Of a DNA stretch of 64,000 bases, positions 1 to 11,800 are shown piece by piece. Source of the DNA: Anthoceros angustus (Eukaryota > Streptophyta > Anthocerotopsida > Anthocerotales > Anthocerotaceae). Every line of letters begins with the position of its first letter. The first letter of the stretch is position 1. The translations under genes were made by a program, and so were the position numbers. The stretch covers positions 62,001 through 126,000 of the forward strand of contig MU008217.1 of the NCBI GenBank assembly GCA_010909165.1, in the 5' to 3' direction. A model generated the notes under the pieces. It saw only the letters and a list, made by a program, of their open reading frames with translations. It was not told the DNA's origin and did no database searches.

Positions 1-1215
1 AGACCATTTTACCGAGCACTTATTGTTTGATAGATGTTCAATTTTACCTTTGCATTCGTCCGCATTGGATGACGAGCACCGCCACGCCTTGCTTTCTTTT
101 ATTGAGCTTGATCAAGTCATCAAGACTCAATTTGCCTTCCTTAGCAGCGGTTTCATGCATGTGGTGACCGCCACCGTGGTCCTTTGCCTTAAGCTTGATC
201 AAGTCATGCTTATTCTTTTATTGAGCTTGATCAAGTCATCAAGACTCAATTTGCCTTCCTTAGCAGCGGTTTCATGCATGTGGTGACCGCCACCGTGGTC
301 CTTTGCCTTAAGCTTGATCAAGTCATCCACATTCTTTTATTGAGCTTGATCAAGTCATCAAGACTTAGATGACCACAACGTTGTCTTAGGTCCTCGAGCA
401 ACTCATAATTATTGCTTGGTCGCGAGGAATTCATTATTGCTTGGATGTTTGTGCTCTATAATGTATTTAAAATTGGTCAATATGGATTATTTTTGTGAAA
501 ATATATTCAACCGTGGTGGTTGCTCTCAATATCCTAGGCAAATCAATTGTTAACCGTTGCAAGGATGAGCAATTTTACCGACCACTTATTGTTTGATAGA
601 TGTTCAATTTTACCGACCACTTATTGTTTGATAGATGTTCAATTTTATAGACCACTTATTGTTTGATAGATGTTCAATTTTATGGACCACTTATTGTTTG
701 ATAGATGTTCAATTTTATAGACCACTTATTGTTTGATAGATGTTCAATTTCTTGACCACTTATTGTTTGATAGATGTTCAATTTTACCGAGCACTTATTG
801 TTTGATAGATGTTCAATTTTATAGACCACTTATTGTTTGATAGATGTTCAATTTTACCGAGCACTTATTGTTTGATAGATGTTCAATTTTATACACCACT
901 TATTGTTTGATAGATGTTCACGAGGTGGAGCGTGGCGAGGATGAGCAACTTAACAAACCACTTCTTGTTAGGCTTTCCTAAGGTGCAACGTTGCAAGGAT
1001 GAGCAACTTAACAAACCACTTAGATGATGGCTCCTTTATAGATGACCTTGAATACTAGATACTATACAGGATATTTGATATTTCCTTTCTAGCATCTTCA
1101 AATTGTTTTCTTGTGATAGGTACTATAAATGGATATTTGATATTTCCTTTATGGCACGTTCAAGTTGTTTTCTTGTAATACATACTATTAATGGATATAT
1201 GATATTTCCTTTCTA
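1..1215. repeat. Higher-order unit, copy 1 (~1.1 kb)
   Basis: This block matches 2,110-3,262 and 14,868-16,020 in the same module order: minus-strand UAP56-motif shards, the ~200-bp block ending near CCGTTGCAAGG, a run of 33-36 bp units, then the segment with repeated GATATTTCCTTT. Copies differ by small indels, for example one more or fewer tandem unit. The window starts inside the copy. Confidence 0.8.
595..925. repeat. Tandem 33-36 bp units
   Basis: About ten head-to-tail copies of a unit centred on CCACTTATTGTTTGATAGATG followed by TTCAATTTTA and a short variable tail (CCGA, TAGA, TGGA, CTTGA, TACA). Only the 2-5 bp between cores vary, so this is a minisatellite, not repeat-spacer DNA. 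Confidence 0.85.
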
Positions 1216-1264
1216 GCATCTTCAAATTTCATGGCCAAACGGAAAAAACATTACTACAATAATA

Positions 1265-1325
1265 TAAATTAAACCACTTCTTGTTCTTCTTGTTCTTCTT
1301 CATCTTCTTCTTGTTCTTCTTGTTA
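1265..1325. repeat. CTT-rich microsatellite
   Basis: Imperfect CTTCTT/CTTGTTCTT tract that joins the GATATTTCCTTT block to the GTTAGGCTTTCC module. A second tract lies at about 1,660-1,732. Poly-Ser/Phe/Leu translations of these tracts are not evidence of genes. Confidence 0.8.
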
Positions 1326-2109
1326 GGCTTTCCTAAGGTGCAAGGATGATTTCAAGGATGAGCAATTTTACCTTTGCATTCGTCTAGACCATTTTACCGA
1401 CCACTTATTGTTTGATAGATGTTCAATTTTACCTTTGCATTCGTCTAGACCATTTTACCGACCACTTATTGTTTGATAGATGTTCAATTTTATGGACCAC
1501 TTATTGTTTGATAGATGTTCAATTTTACCGAGCACTTATTGTTTGATAGATGTTCAATTTTACCTTTGCATTCGTCTAGACCATTTTACCGACCACTTAT
1601 TGTTTGATAGATGTTCTAATTGTTTTCTTGTGAATACATAAGCATTGGGATTCTCATCTTCTTCTCTTCTTCTTCCTCTTCATCTTCTTCTTGTTCTTCT
1701 TCATCTTCTTCTTCTTCTTCTTCTTGTTTGAATTTTACCGACCACTTATTGTTTGATAGATGTTCAATTTTATACACCACTTATTGTTTGATAGATGTTC
1801 AATTTTATACACCACTTATTGTTTGATAGATGTTCAATTTTACCGCAATCATATATCGACAAGCTAGGGCACAAGTAACACTAAATATGCACAAGTTCCA
1901 CTAAGTACTTAAGCATCTAACTGCACACCAAAGTGTGTAGTTACAAACCTTGGAGGTTAAGTAGGGTGCGATTCGTCTTGCTACACTTATTGTTTGATAG
2001 ATGTTCACGAGGTGGAGCGTGGCGAGGATGAGCAACAACAAAATCCAAATGTAAAATTGAACATCTATCAAACAACAAACCACTTCTTGTTCTTCTTGTT
2101 TGAATTTTA

Positions 2110-3262
2110 CCTTTGCATTCGTCCGCATTGGATGACGAGCACCGCCACGCCTTGCTTTCTTTTATTGAGCTTGATCAAGTCATCAAGACTCAATTTGCCT
2201 TCCTTAGCAGCGGTTTCATGCATGTGGTGACCGCCACCGTGGTCCTTTGCCTTAAGCTTGATCAAGTCATGCTTATTCTTTTATTGAGCTTGATCAAGTC
2301 ATCAAGACTCAATTTGCCTTCCTTAGCAGCGGTTTCATGCATGTGGTGACCGCCACCGTGGTCCTTTGCCTTAAGCTTGATCAAGTCATCCACATTCTTT
2401 TATTGAGCTTGATCAAGTCATCAAGACTTAGATGACCACAACGTTGTCTTAGGTCCTCGAGCAACTCATAATTATTGCTTGGTCGAGGAATTCATTATTG
2501 CTTGGATGTTTGTGCTCTATAATGTATTTAAAATTGGTCAATATGGATTATTTTTGTGAAAATATATTCAACCGTGGTGGTTGCTCTCAATATCCTAGGC
2601 AAATCAATTGTTAACCGTTGCAAGGATGAGCAATTTTACCGACCACTTATTGTTTGATAGATGTTCAATTTTACCACTTATTGTTTGATAGATGTTCAAT
2701 TTTATAGACCACTTATTGTTTGATAGATGTTCAATTTTATGGACCACTTATTGTTTGATAGATGTTCAATTTTATAGACCACTTATTGTTTGATAGATGT
2801 TCAATTTCTTGACCACTTATTGTTTGATAGATGTTCAATTTTAGAGCACTTATTGTTTGATAGATGTTCAATTTTATAGACCACTTATTGTTTGATAGAT
2901 GTTCAATTTTAGAGCACTTATTGTTTGATAGATGTTCAATTTTATACACCACTTATTGTTTGATAGATGTTCACGAGGTGGAGCGTGGCGAGGATGAGCA
3001 ACAACAAACCACTTCTTGTTAGGCTTTCCTAAGGTGCAACGTTGCAAGGTGGGCAACTCAACCAACCACTTAGATGATGGCTCCTTTATAGATGACCTTG
3101 AATACTAGATACTATACAGGATATTTGATATTTCCTTTCTAGCATCTTCAAATTGTTTTCTTGTGATAGGTACTATAAATGGATATTTGATATTTCCTTT
3201 ATGGCACGTTCAAGTTGTTTTCTTGTAATACATACTATTAATGGATATATGATATTTCCTTT
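2110..3262. repeat. Higher-order unit, copy 2 (~1.15 kb)
   Basis: Near-duplicate of 1-1,215. It includes two consecutive ~115-bp UAP56-motif shards (2,110-2,430), the ~200-bp block (2,428-2,625), the 33-36 bp minisatellite (2,631-2,970) and the GATATTTCCTTT block. Small deletions distinguish it from copy 1, for example 'tttagagcac' here where copy 1 has 'ttaccgagcac'. Confidence 0.8.
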
Positions 3263-3596
3263 CCAAAGATGTTCTAATTGTTTTCTTGTGGTAGCGATAT
3301 TATATTTATATTTGGTATTTTCTTTTGTGGTATCTTTGAATTTTACCACTTATTGTTTGATAGATGTTCACGAGGTGGAGCGTGGCGAGGATGAGCAATT
3401 TTACCGAGCACTTATTGTTTGATAGATGTTCAATTTCTTTCACGCTCGTATTGGTCCATCTTAGTAACAAAATGGCATGGTTGTGCAACTTAATAATTAA
3501 GTCTCCTCACTTGCCTTCTTAATGTACAACATGTCAATTGGAGAACTAAACTACACCAAATGTAAAATTGAACATCTATCAAACAACAAACCACTT

Positions 3597-3720
3597 CTTG
3601 TTAGGCTTTCCTAAGGTGCAAGCGGCAATTAGGAGACCCCAATACTTTAGTGTAGATGAGACCATCCAATTTGTACACCTTTGACATAAAGAACTACTCA
3701 TCATATTATGATTTCAAGGA
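3597..3720. repeat. ~125-bp module, representative copy
   Basis: The unit runs from GTTAGGCTTTCCTAAGGTGC through AGGAGACCCCAATACTTTAG to ATCATATTATGATTTCAAGG. About 20 full or partial copies occur in the array, near 4,150, 4,974, 5,598, 5,740, 5,960, 6,175, 6,540, 6,897, 7,270, 7,595, 8,355, 9,548, 9,925, 10,069, 12,553, 12,697, 12,846, 13,372, 13,780 and 16,585. Copies are almost identical, so they are recent or homogenised. Each is usually followed by one or more 12-bp GATTTCAAGGAT units. Confidence 0.85.
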
Positions 3721-3768
3721 TGATTTCAAGGATGATTTCAAGGACTATCAAACAACAAACCACTTCTT

Positions 3769-3855
3769 GTTCTTCTTCCTCTTCATCTTCTTCTTGTTCT
3801 TCTTCTTCCTCTTCATCTTCTTCTTCCTCTTCATCTTCTTCATCTTCTTCTTGTT
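3769..3855. repeat. CTTCTTCAT microsatellite
   Basis: Pure CTT/CAT/CCT tract between two copies of other modules. Similar tracts lie at 4,029-4,152, 4,912-4,972, 13,320-13,372 and 13,700-13,782. Confidence 0.85.
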
Positions 3856-5848
3856 TGAATTTTACCACTTATTGTTTGATAGATGTTCAATTTTATACAC
3901 CACTTATTGTTTGATAGATGTTCACGAGGTGGAGCGTGGCGAGGATGAGCAACAACAAAATCCAAATGTAAAATTGAACATCTATCAAACAACAAAATCC
4001 AAATGTAAAATTGAACATCTATCAAACAACAAACCACTTCTTGTTCTTCTTCATCTTCTTCATTTGTTCTTCTTCATTTGTTCTTCTTCTTGTTCTTCTT
4101 CATTTGTTCTTCTTCATCTTCTTCATTTGTTCTTCTTCATCTTCTTCTTGTTAGGCTTTCCTAAGGTGCAAGCGGCAATTAGGAGACCCCAATACTTTAG
4201 TGTAGATGAGACCATCCAATTTGTACACCTTTGACATAAAGAACTACTCATCATATTATGATTTCAAGGATGATTTCAAGGATGAGCAATTTTACCACTT
4301 ATTGTTTGATAGATGTTCAATTTTATAGACCACTTATTGTTTGATAGATGTTCACGAGGTGGAGCGTGGCGAGGATGAGCAACTTAACAAACCACTTCTT
4401 GTTCTTCTTCACCTCTAGGTATTGTATGTATACATGTTTAGTATAGTGATTATTTTTGTGAAAATATATTCAACCGTGGTGGTTGCTCTCAATATCCTAG
4501 GCAAATCAATTGTTAACCGTTGCAAGGATGAGCAACTTAATAATTAAGTCTCCTCACTTGCCTTCTTAATGTACAACATGTCAATTGAGAACTAAACTAC
4601 ACCAAATCTTTATCAAGGTGCCCAATATTGCAAGGTGGGCAACTCAACCAACCACTTAGATGACCACAACGTTGTCTTAGGTCCTCGAGCAACTCATAAT
4701 TATTGCTTGGTCGCGAGGAATTCATTATTGCTTGGTCGCGAGGAATTCATTATTGCTTGGATGTTTGTGCTCTATAATGTATTTAAAATTGGTCAATATG
4801 GATTATTTTTGTGAAAATATATTCAACCGTGGTGGTTGCTCTCAATATCCTAGGCAAATCAATTGTTAACCGTTGCAAGGATGATTTCAAGGATGAGCAA
4901 CAACAAACCACTTCTTGTTCTTCTTCTTCATCTTCTTCATCTTCTTCTTCATCTTCTTCATCTTCTTCTTGTTAGGCTTTCCTAAGGTGCAAGCGGCAAT
5001 TAGGAGACCCCAATACTTTAGTGTAGATGAGACCATCCAATTTGTACACCTTTGACATAAAGAACTACTCATCATATTATGATTTCAAGGATGAGCAACT
5101 TTACCACTTATTGTTTGATAGATGTTCACGAGGTGGAGCGTGGCGAGGATGAGCAACTTAATAATTAAGTCTCCTCACTTGCCTTCTTAATGTACAACAT
5201 GTCAATTGAGAACTAAACTACACCAAATCTTTATCAAGGTGCCCAATATTGCAAGGATGATTTCAAGGATGATTTCAAGGATGAGCAATTTTACCGACCA
5301 CTTATTGTTTGATAGATGTTCAATTTTACCACTTATTGTTTGATAGATGTTCACGAGGTGGAGCGTGGCGAGGATGAGCAATTTTACCACTTATTGTTTG
5401 ATAGATGTTCAATTTTACCGACCACTTATTGTTTGATAGATGTTCACGAGGTGGAGCGTGGCGAGGATGAGCAATTTTACCGAGCACTTATTGTTTGATA
5501 GATGTTCTAATTGTTTTCTTGTGAATACATAAGCATTGGGATTCTCATCTTCTTCATCTTCTTCATCTTCTTCTTCATCTTCTTCATCTTCTTCTTGTTA
5601 GGCTTTCCTAAGGTGCAAGCGGCAATTAGGAGACCCCAATACTTTAGTGTAGATGAGACCATCCAATTTGTACACCTTTGACATAAAGAACTACTCATCA
5701 TATTATGATTTCAAGGACTATCAAACAACAAACCACTTCTTGTTAGGCTTTCCTAAGGTGCAAGCGGCAATTAGGAGACCCCAATACTTTAGTGTAGATG
5801 AGACCATCCAATTTGTACACCTTTGACATAAAGAACTACTCATCATAT

Positions 5849-5912
5849 TATGATTTCAAGGATGATTTCAAGGATGATTTCAAGGATGATTTCAAGGATG
5901 ATTTCAAGGATG
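5849..5912. repeat. 12-bp tandem repeat (about 5 units)
   Basis: Head-to-tail GATTTCAAGGAT units at the end of a ~125-bp module, followed by GAGCAACTTAACAAACC. Confidence 0.85.
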
Positions 5913-7009
5913 AGCAACTTAACAAACCACTTCTTGTTCTTCTTCATTTGTTCTTCTTGTTAGGCTTTCCTAAGGTGCAAGCGGCAATTAGGAGACCCCA
6001 ATACTTTAGTGTAGATGAGACCATCCAATTTGTACACCTTTGACATAAAGAACTACTCATCATATTATGATTTCAAGGATGATTTCAAGGATGAGCAACT
6101 TAACAAACCACTTCTTGTTCTTCTTCATTTGTTCTTCTTCATTTGTTCTTCTTCTTCATTTGTTCTTCTTGTTAGGCTTTCCTAAGGTGCAAGCGGCAAT
6201 TAGGAGACCCCAATACTTTAGTGTAGATGAGACCATCCAATTTGTACACCTTTGACATAAAGAACTACTCATCATATTATGATTTCAAGGACTATCAAAC
6301 AACAAAATCCAAATGTAAAATTGAACATCTATCAAACAACAAAGAAACATACAACCATATTACATACATATGGTGACCGCCACCGTGGTCCTTTGCCTTA
6401 AGCTTGATCAAGTCATCCACATTCTTTTATTGAGCTTGATCAAGTCATCCACATTCTTTTATTGAGCTTGATCAAGTCATCCACATTCTTTTATTGAGCT
6501 TGATCAAGTCATCAAGATCAAACAACAAACCACTTCTTGTTAGGCTTTCCTAAGGTGCAAGCGGCAATTAGGAGACCCCAATACTTTAGTGTAGATGAGA
6601 CCATCCAATTTGTACACCTTTGACATAAAGAACTACTCATCATATTATGATTTCAAGGATGATTTCAAGGATGAGCAACTTAACAAACCACTTCTTGTTC
6701 TTCTTCATCTTCTTCATTTGTTCTTCTTCTTCCTCTTCATCTTCTTCATTTGTTCTTCTTGTTTGAATTTTACCGAGCACTTATTGTTTGATAGATGTTC
6801 ACGAGGTGGAGCGTGGCGAGGATGAGCAACTTAACAAACCACTTCTTGTTCTTCTTCATCTTCTTCTTCCTCTTCATCTTCTTCATTTGTTCTTCTTGTT
6901 AGGCTTTCCTAAGGTGCAAGCGGCAATTAGGAGACCCCAATACTTTAGTGTAGATGAGACCATCCAATTTGTACACCTTTGACATAAAGAACTACTCATC
7001 ATATTATGA

Positions 7010-7152
7010 TTTCAAGGATGATTTCAAGGATGATTTCAAGGATGATTTCAAGGATGATTTCAAGGATGATTTCAAGGATGATTTCAAGGATGATTTCAAG
7101 GATGATTTCAAGGATGATTTCAAGGATGATTTCAAGGATGATTTCAAGGATG
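7010..7152. repeat. 12-bp tandem repeat (about 12 units)
   Basis: Perfect head-to-tail GATTTCAAGGAT units. The period is a multiple of three and lacks stops in several frames (DFKD on plus; LEII and SLKS on minus), which creates long spurious reading frames. The same expansion recurs at 9,657-9,790, while other module copies carry one to five units, so the tract is length-variable. Confidence 0.9.
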
Positions 7153-7979
7153 AGCAACAACAAAATCCAAATGTAAAATTGAACATCTATCAAACAATAG
7201 AGAGAACCTTGTGCATCTTTGAATCTTTAGACATTTGGCTTGGGCTCGATATCGATCCCCGCTCCTTCTTGTTAGGCTTTCCTAAGGTGCAAGCGGCAAT
7301 TAGGAGACCCCAATACTTTAGTGTAGATGAGACCATCCAATTTGTACACCTTTGACATAAAGAACTACTCATCATATTATGATTTCAAGGATGATTTCAA
7401 GGATGAGCAATTTTACCGAGCACTTATTGTTTGATAGATGTTCACGAGGTGGAGCGTGGCGAGGATGAGCAATTTTACCGAGCACTTATTGTTTGATAGA
7501 TGTTCACGAGGTGGAGCGTGGCGAGGATGAGCAACTTAACAAACCACTTCTTGTTCTTCTTCCTCTTCATCTTCTTCATTTGTTCTTCTTCTTGTTAGGC
7601 TTTCCTAAGGTGCAAGCGGCAATTAGGAGACCCCAATACTTTAGTGTAGATGAGACCATCCAATTTGTACACCTTTGACATAAAGAACTACTCATCATAT
7701 TATGATTTCAAGGACTATCAAACAACAAAATCCAAATGTAAAATTGAAGTTCAAAACCGCCCAATCATATATGATATTTCCTTTCCAAAGATGTTCTAAT
7801 TGTTTTCTTGTGGTAGCGATATTATATTTATATTTGGTATTTTCTTTTGTGGTATCTTTGAATTTCTTTCACGCTCGTATTGGTCCATCTTAGTAACAAA
7901 ATGGCATGGTTGTGCAACTTAATAATTAAGTCTCCTCACCTTGCCTTCTTAATGTACAACATGTCAATTGGAGAACTAA

Positions 7980-9150
7980 ACTACACCAAATGCTAAAGGA
8001 ATAGAAGTTGATGTGGGAAATAGTTACCACACGTGATTAGACAAAGGCATTTGTTTCGTTCCTTGATGAACTTTGTGACGTGAACTAAGCAATGTCATGC
8101 CTAACACTTCAGCCCAAATGTGGTAACATGGTCATAGTTTTAACCTTATCAATGTTATGAATTGTGTGCTAAACTTACGTCAACTTAAGGCTGGCCTTGA
8201 TTGCCACGAACCTCTTATGTTGAAGCTCACGATGGCCTCCCAAAACTGCTTCTTACTAAGGGCTGTCCATGGCATTCAAACCTTCATCAAAAGGAGCCAT
8301 TCGTATATCTAGTTTGCACACCAAATCTTTATCAAGGTGCCCAATATTGCAAGGTGCAAGCGGCAATTAGGAGACCCCAATACTTTAGTGTAGATGAGAC
8401 CATCCAATTTGTACACCTTTGACATAAAGAACTACTCATCATATTATGATTTCAAGGATGATTTCAAGGACTATCAAACAACAAAACAAAACAAACCTAG
8501 ACTTGTAGGATAAGAGGTTAGTCGAGAGACTTTGCGTTGTGGAATAGCAGGGTTTGACCTACTTTGGGCTTTTCTTGTGAATACATAAGCATTGGGATTC
8601 TCATCTTATCTCCATTTTCAAATTTCATGGCCAAACGGAAAAAACATTACTACAATAATATAAATTAAACCACTAGCACAACAAAAATTAAGGCATAATA
8701 AAGCAAAAAAAAGAATAAAACATAAAACATAAAACAAAACAAAACCTCAAACAACAAAACAAAACAATAGAGAGAACCTTGTGCATCTTTGAATCTTTAG
8801 ACATTTGGCTTGGGCTCGATATCGATCCCCGCTCCTTCTTGTCTGGTGGTAACACAATATCAAGGCGATGTGCTCGCCGTGCATTGAACTTGAGAATTTA
8901 TGGTCTTGGTAATGACATTGTTGCACCACTTGTGGCTGCAAAGGAGTTTCTCAATAGGCTAGAGGTCGATGTGGTCGTTGCTCGAGCCTTGCTTGGAAAG
9001 GATCTTTGGTAGAGACCGCATATTGATTATGACTTTTCACTCCATGGATGATCGCCTCCAGTTATGAAGGCTAGGTCTATGTTACAGACGACTCTTATAT
9101 ATCAATCGATCTTACACCATTGCAATGGAAGATTAAGAAGGAGAAGTTAC
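7980..9150. repeat. Long segment shared with 16,215-17,065
   Basis: A less fragmented part of the array. It runs from GGAATAGAAGTTGATGTG through a block with CTTATGTTGAAGCTCACG, a partial ~125-bp module and an A-rich stretch (AAAACATAAAACA) into the plus-strand coding-like block at 8,779. The section up to the A-rich stretch is repeated at 16,215-17,065, and parts recur at 10,120-10,725 and 11,900-12,250. Confidence 0.75.
8779..9012 (+). pseudogene. Coding-like block of unknown family
   Basis: A 77-codon open stretch with non-repetitive composition, including RIYGLGNDIVAPLVAAKEF and ending LLGKDLW then a stop. The central part (hydrophobic beta-like strand, GLGNDI, amphipathic helix) faintly recalls Alba-type nucleic-acid-binding proteins, but I cannot claim that family. 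It recurs almost unchanged at 10,396-10,584 with the upstream part replaced by 12-bp repeats, and as 70-bp shards at 17,497-17,570 and 18,300-18,375. It looks like one exon captured and copied by the array. Confidence 0.3.
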
Positions 9151-9656
9151 CGAGCACTTATTGTTTGATAGATGTTCTAATTGTTTTCTTGTAATACATA
9201 CTATTAATGGATATTTGATATTTCCTTTATGGCACGTTCAAGTTGTTTTCTTGTGATAGGTACTATAAATGGATATTTGATATTTCCTTTCTAGCATCTT
9301 CAAATTGTTTTCTTGTGGTATCTTTGAATTTTACCGCAATCTATGTAGTTGCCCAATATTGCAAGGATGATTTCAAGGATGAGCAACTTAACAAAACCAC
9401 TTCTTGTTCTTCTTCCTCTTCCTATAACATGTGCCGCCACACTCCCATTTGGGGTCGTTGGTTTGCCATCAAGATCAAACAACAAAACCACTTCTTGTTC
9501 TTCTTCATCTTCTTCTTCCTCTTCATCTTCTTCATTTGTTCTTCTTGTTAGGCTTTCCTAAGGTGCAAGCGGCAATTAGGAGACCCCAATACTTTAGTGT
9601 AGATGAGACCATCCAATTTGTACACCTTTGACATAAAGAACTACTCATCATATTAT

Positions 9657-9790
9657 GATTTCAAGGATGATTTCAAGGATGATTTCAAGGATGATTTCAA
9701 GGATGATTTCAAGGATGATTTCAAGGATGATTTCAAGGATGATTTCAAGGATGATTTCAAGGATGATTTCAAGGATGATTTCAAGGATGA
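9657..9790. repeat. 12-bp tandem repeat (about 11 units)
   Basis: Second large GATTTCAAGGAT expansion, in the same position relative to the ~125-bp module as the tract at 7,010-7,152. Confidence 0.9.
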
Positions 9791-10395
9791 GCAACTTAAT
9801 AATTAAGTCTCCTCACTTGCCTTCTTAATGTACAACATGTCAATTGAGAACTAAACTACACCAAATCTTTATCAAGGTGCCCAATATTGCAAGGATGAGC
9901 AACTTAACAAAACCACTTCTTGTTAGGCTTTCCTAAGGTGCAAGCGGCAATTAGGAGACCCCAATACTTTAGTGTAGATGAGACCATCCAATTTGTACAC
10001 CTTTGACATAAAGAACTACTCATCATATTATGATTTCAAGGATGAGCAACTTAACAAAACCACTTCTTGTTAGGCTTTCCTAAGGTGCAAGCGGCAATTA
10101 GGAGACCCCAATACTTTGGGCTTTTCTTGTGAATACATAAGCATTGGGATTCTCATCTTATCTCCATTTTCAAATTTCATGGCCAAACGGAAAAAACATT
10201 ACTACAATAATATAAATTAAACCACTAGCACAACAAAAATTAAGGCATAATAAAGCAAAAAAAGAATAAAACATAAAACATAAAACAAAACAAAACCTCA
10301 AACAACAAAACAAAACAAAACAATAGAGAGAACCTTGTGCATCTTTTGAATCTTTAGACATTTGGCTTGGGCTCGATATCGATCCCCGCTCCTTC

Positions 10396-10584
10396 TTGTC
10401 TGGTGGTAACACAATATCAAGGATGATTTCAAGGATGAGCAATTTTACCTTTGCATTGAACTTGAGAATTTATGGTCTTGGTAATGACATTGTTGCACCA
10501 CTTGTGGCTGCAAAGGAGTTTCTCAATAGGCTAGAGGTCGATGTGGTCGTTGCTCGAGCCTTGCTTGGAAAGGATCTTTGGTAG
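10396..10584 (+). pseudogene. Second copy of the unknown coding-like block
   Basis: Same peptide as 8,779-9,012 from LNLRIYGLGNDI to LLGKDLW and the same stop. The upstream half is replaced by two 12-bp units and a GAGCAATTTTACC word, a clear example of module swapping at short shared sequence. Downstream identity continues to about 10,725. Confidence 0.3.
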
Positions 10585-10964
10585 AGACCGCATATTGATT
10601 ATGACTTTTCACTCCATGGATGATCGCCTCCAGTTATGAAGGCTAGGTCTATGTTACAGACGACTCTTATATATCAATCGATCTTACACCATTGCAATGG
10701 AAGATTAAGAAGGAGAAGTTACCGCTTCTTACTAAGGGCTGTCCATGGCATTCAAACCTTCATCAAGACTCAATTTCTTTCATGGGGATGAATTTGTGGT
10801 GTTTAGCCCTCGTTCATGCATTTCATTAACATTATTGATTGATTGAAGATTATTTGTCTTGTTTGAATTTTACCTTTGCATTCGTCTAGACCATTTTACC
10901 GCAATCTATGTAGTTGCCATATTTCAATCCTATGACGAAGATCCGTCCTTAGTGGACTTGAATA

Positions 10965-11172
10965 AATTTCTTCTTCTCTTCATCTTCTTCTTCTTCATTT
11001 GTTCTTCTTGTTCTTCTTTGTTCTTCTTCTTCTTCTCTTCTTCATCTTCTTCTTTGTTCTTCTTCTTCTTCTTCTTCTTCTTCTTCCTCTTCATCTTCTT
11101 CTTCTTCTTGTTCTTCTTGTTCTTCTTCTTGTTCTTCTTCTTCTCTTCTTCTTCATCTTCTTCTTCTTCTTA
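10965..11172. repeat. CTT-rich microsatellite, longest tract
   Basis: About 200 bp of CTT/CAT/GTT triplets preceding TTACAGTTATTAATTGTATT. Poly-Ser or poly-Phe frames over it are artefacts of composition. Confidence 0.9.
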
Positions 11173-11399
11173 CAGTTATTAATTGTATTTAGAAAACTAT
11201 GAAACTTCTTCACCTCTAGGTATTGTATGTATACATGTTTAGTATAGTGATTATTTTTCACTAGCATAGTAAATAAAAATTATTTATTTAATTATTTATG
11301 TATGCTATTCTTTGCAACAACAAAGAAACATACAACCATATTACATACATATCAGGCCCTTCTTGTTTCCACCTTTAAATTTGCATACTAAATTGTGCT

Positions 11400-11800
11400 A
11401 ACATGAAGTCTTGCGATATGCAATCTCGCATCACTTGACCATGGTACACATCTAGCTCCGCATCCAAGACCTCTGCACTTTTGACTATGGCGGAGGTTGG
11501 CTACCTCCTCTTCCTATAACATGTGCCGCCACACTCCCATTTGGGGTCGTTGGTTTGCCGCTTGTATTATCATTCGCATATCAATTGCCTCAATGGTCAT
11601 TGGTTTGCCATCAAGATCAAGTGGTTGTTTGGCTTAGTGGTTCGACGAGCTTTTGCCTTAAGCTTGATCAAGTCATCCACATTCTTTTATTGAGCTTGAT
11701 CAAGTCATGCTTATTCTTTGCAACAAAGTCGTGGCTCAAGTATCACAAAGTTAGAGACTTCAACTTAAACTGTGAGACAAGATCAGACAACAAAATCCAA
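11400..11800 (-). pseudogene. Shards of the UAP56-motif gene (last exon side)
   Basis: Read on the minus strand, 11,490-11,640 corresponds to the exon at about 33,620-33,800 (Thr-Lys-Pro-Asn, then Ile-Glu-Ala-Ile-Asp, then Arg-Pro-Pro-Asn-Gly-Ser), with small gaps. 11,720-11,850 matches the preceding intron. Between them sits a UAP56-motif shard that belongs to a different exon, so the gene order is scrambled. Confidence 0.5.

Noticed and set aside
570-930. CRISPR-like regularly spaced 33-36 bp repeats
   Set aside because: Spacers are 2-5 bp variants, not unique 25-40 bp sequences, and the context is a eukaryotic minisatellite.
7004-7193. FLAG-like DFKD/DYKD tag from a vector
   Set aside because: The sequence is GATTTCAAGGAT in native repeat context with many dispersed copies; there is no vector sequence nearby.
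6954-7355. 133-residue protein with DFKD repeats
   Set aside because: The period of 12 keeps several frames open on both strands, and the flanks are repeat modules with no gene context.
10859-11202. Long Ser-, Phe- or Leu-rich open frames over CTT tracts (also 3,656-4,234 and 14,286-14,588)
   Set aside because: They are translations of a CTT/CAT microsatellite in different frames and have no independent coding evidence.
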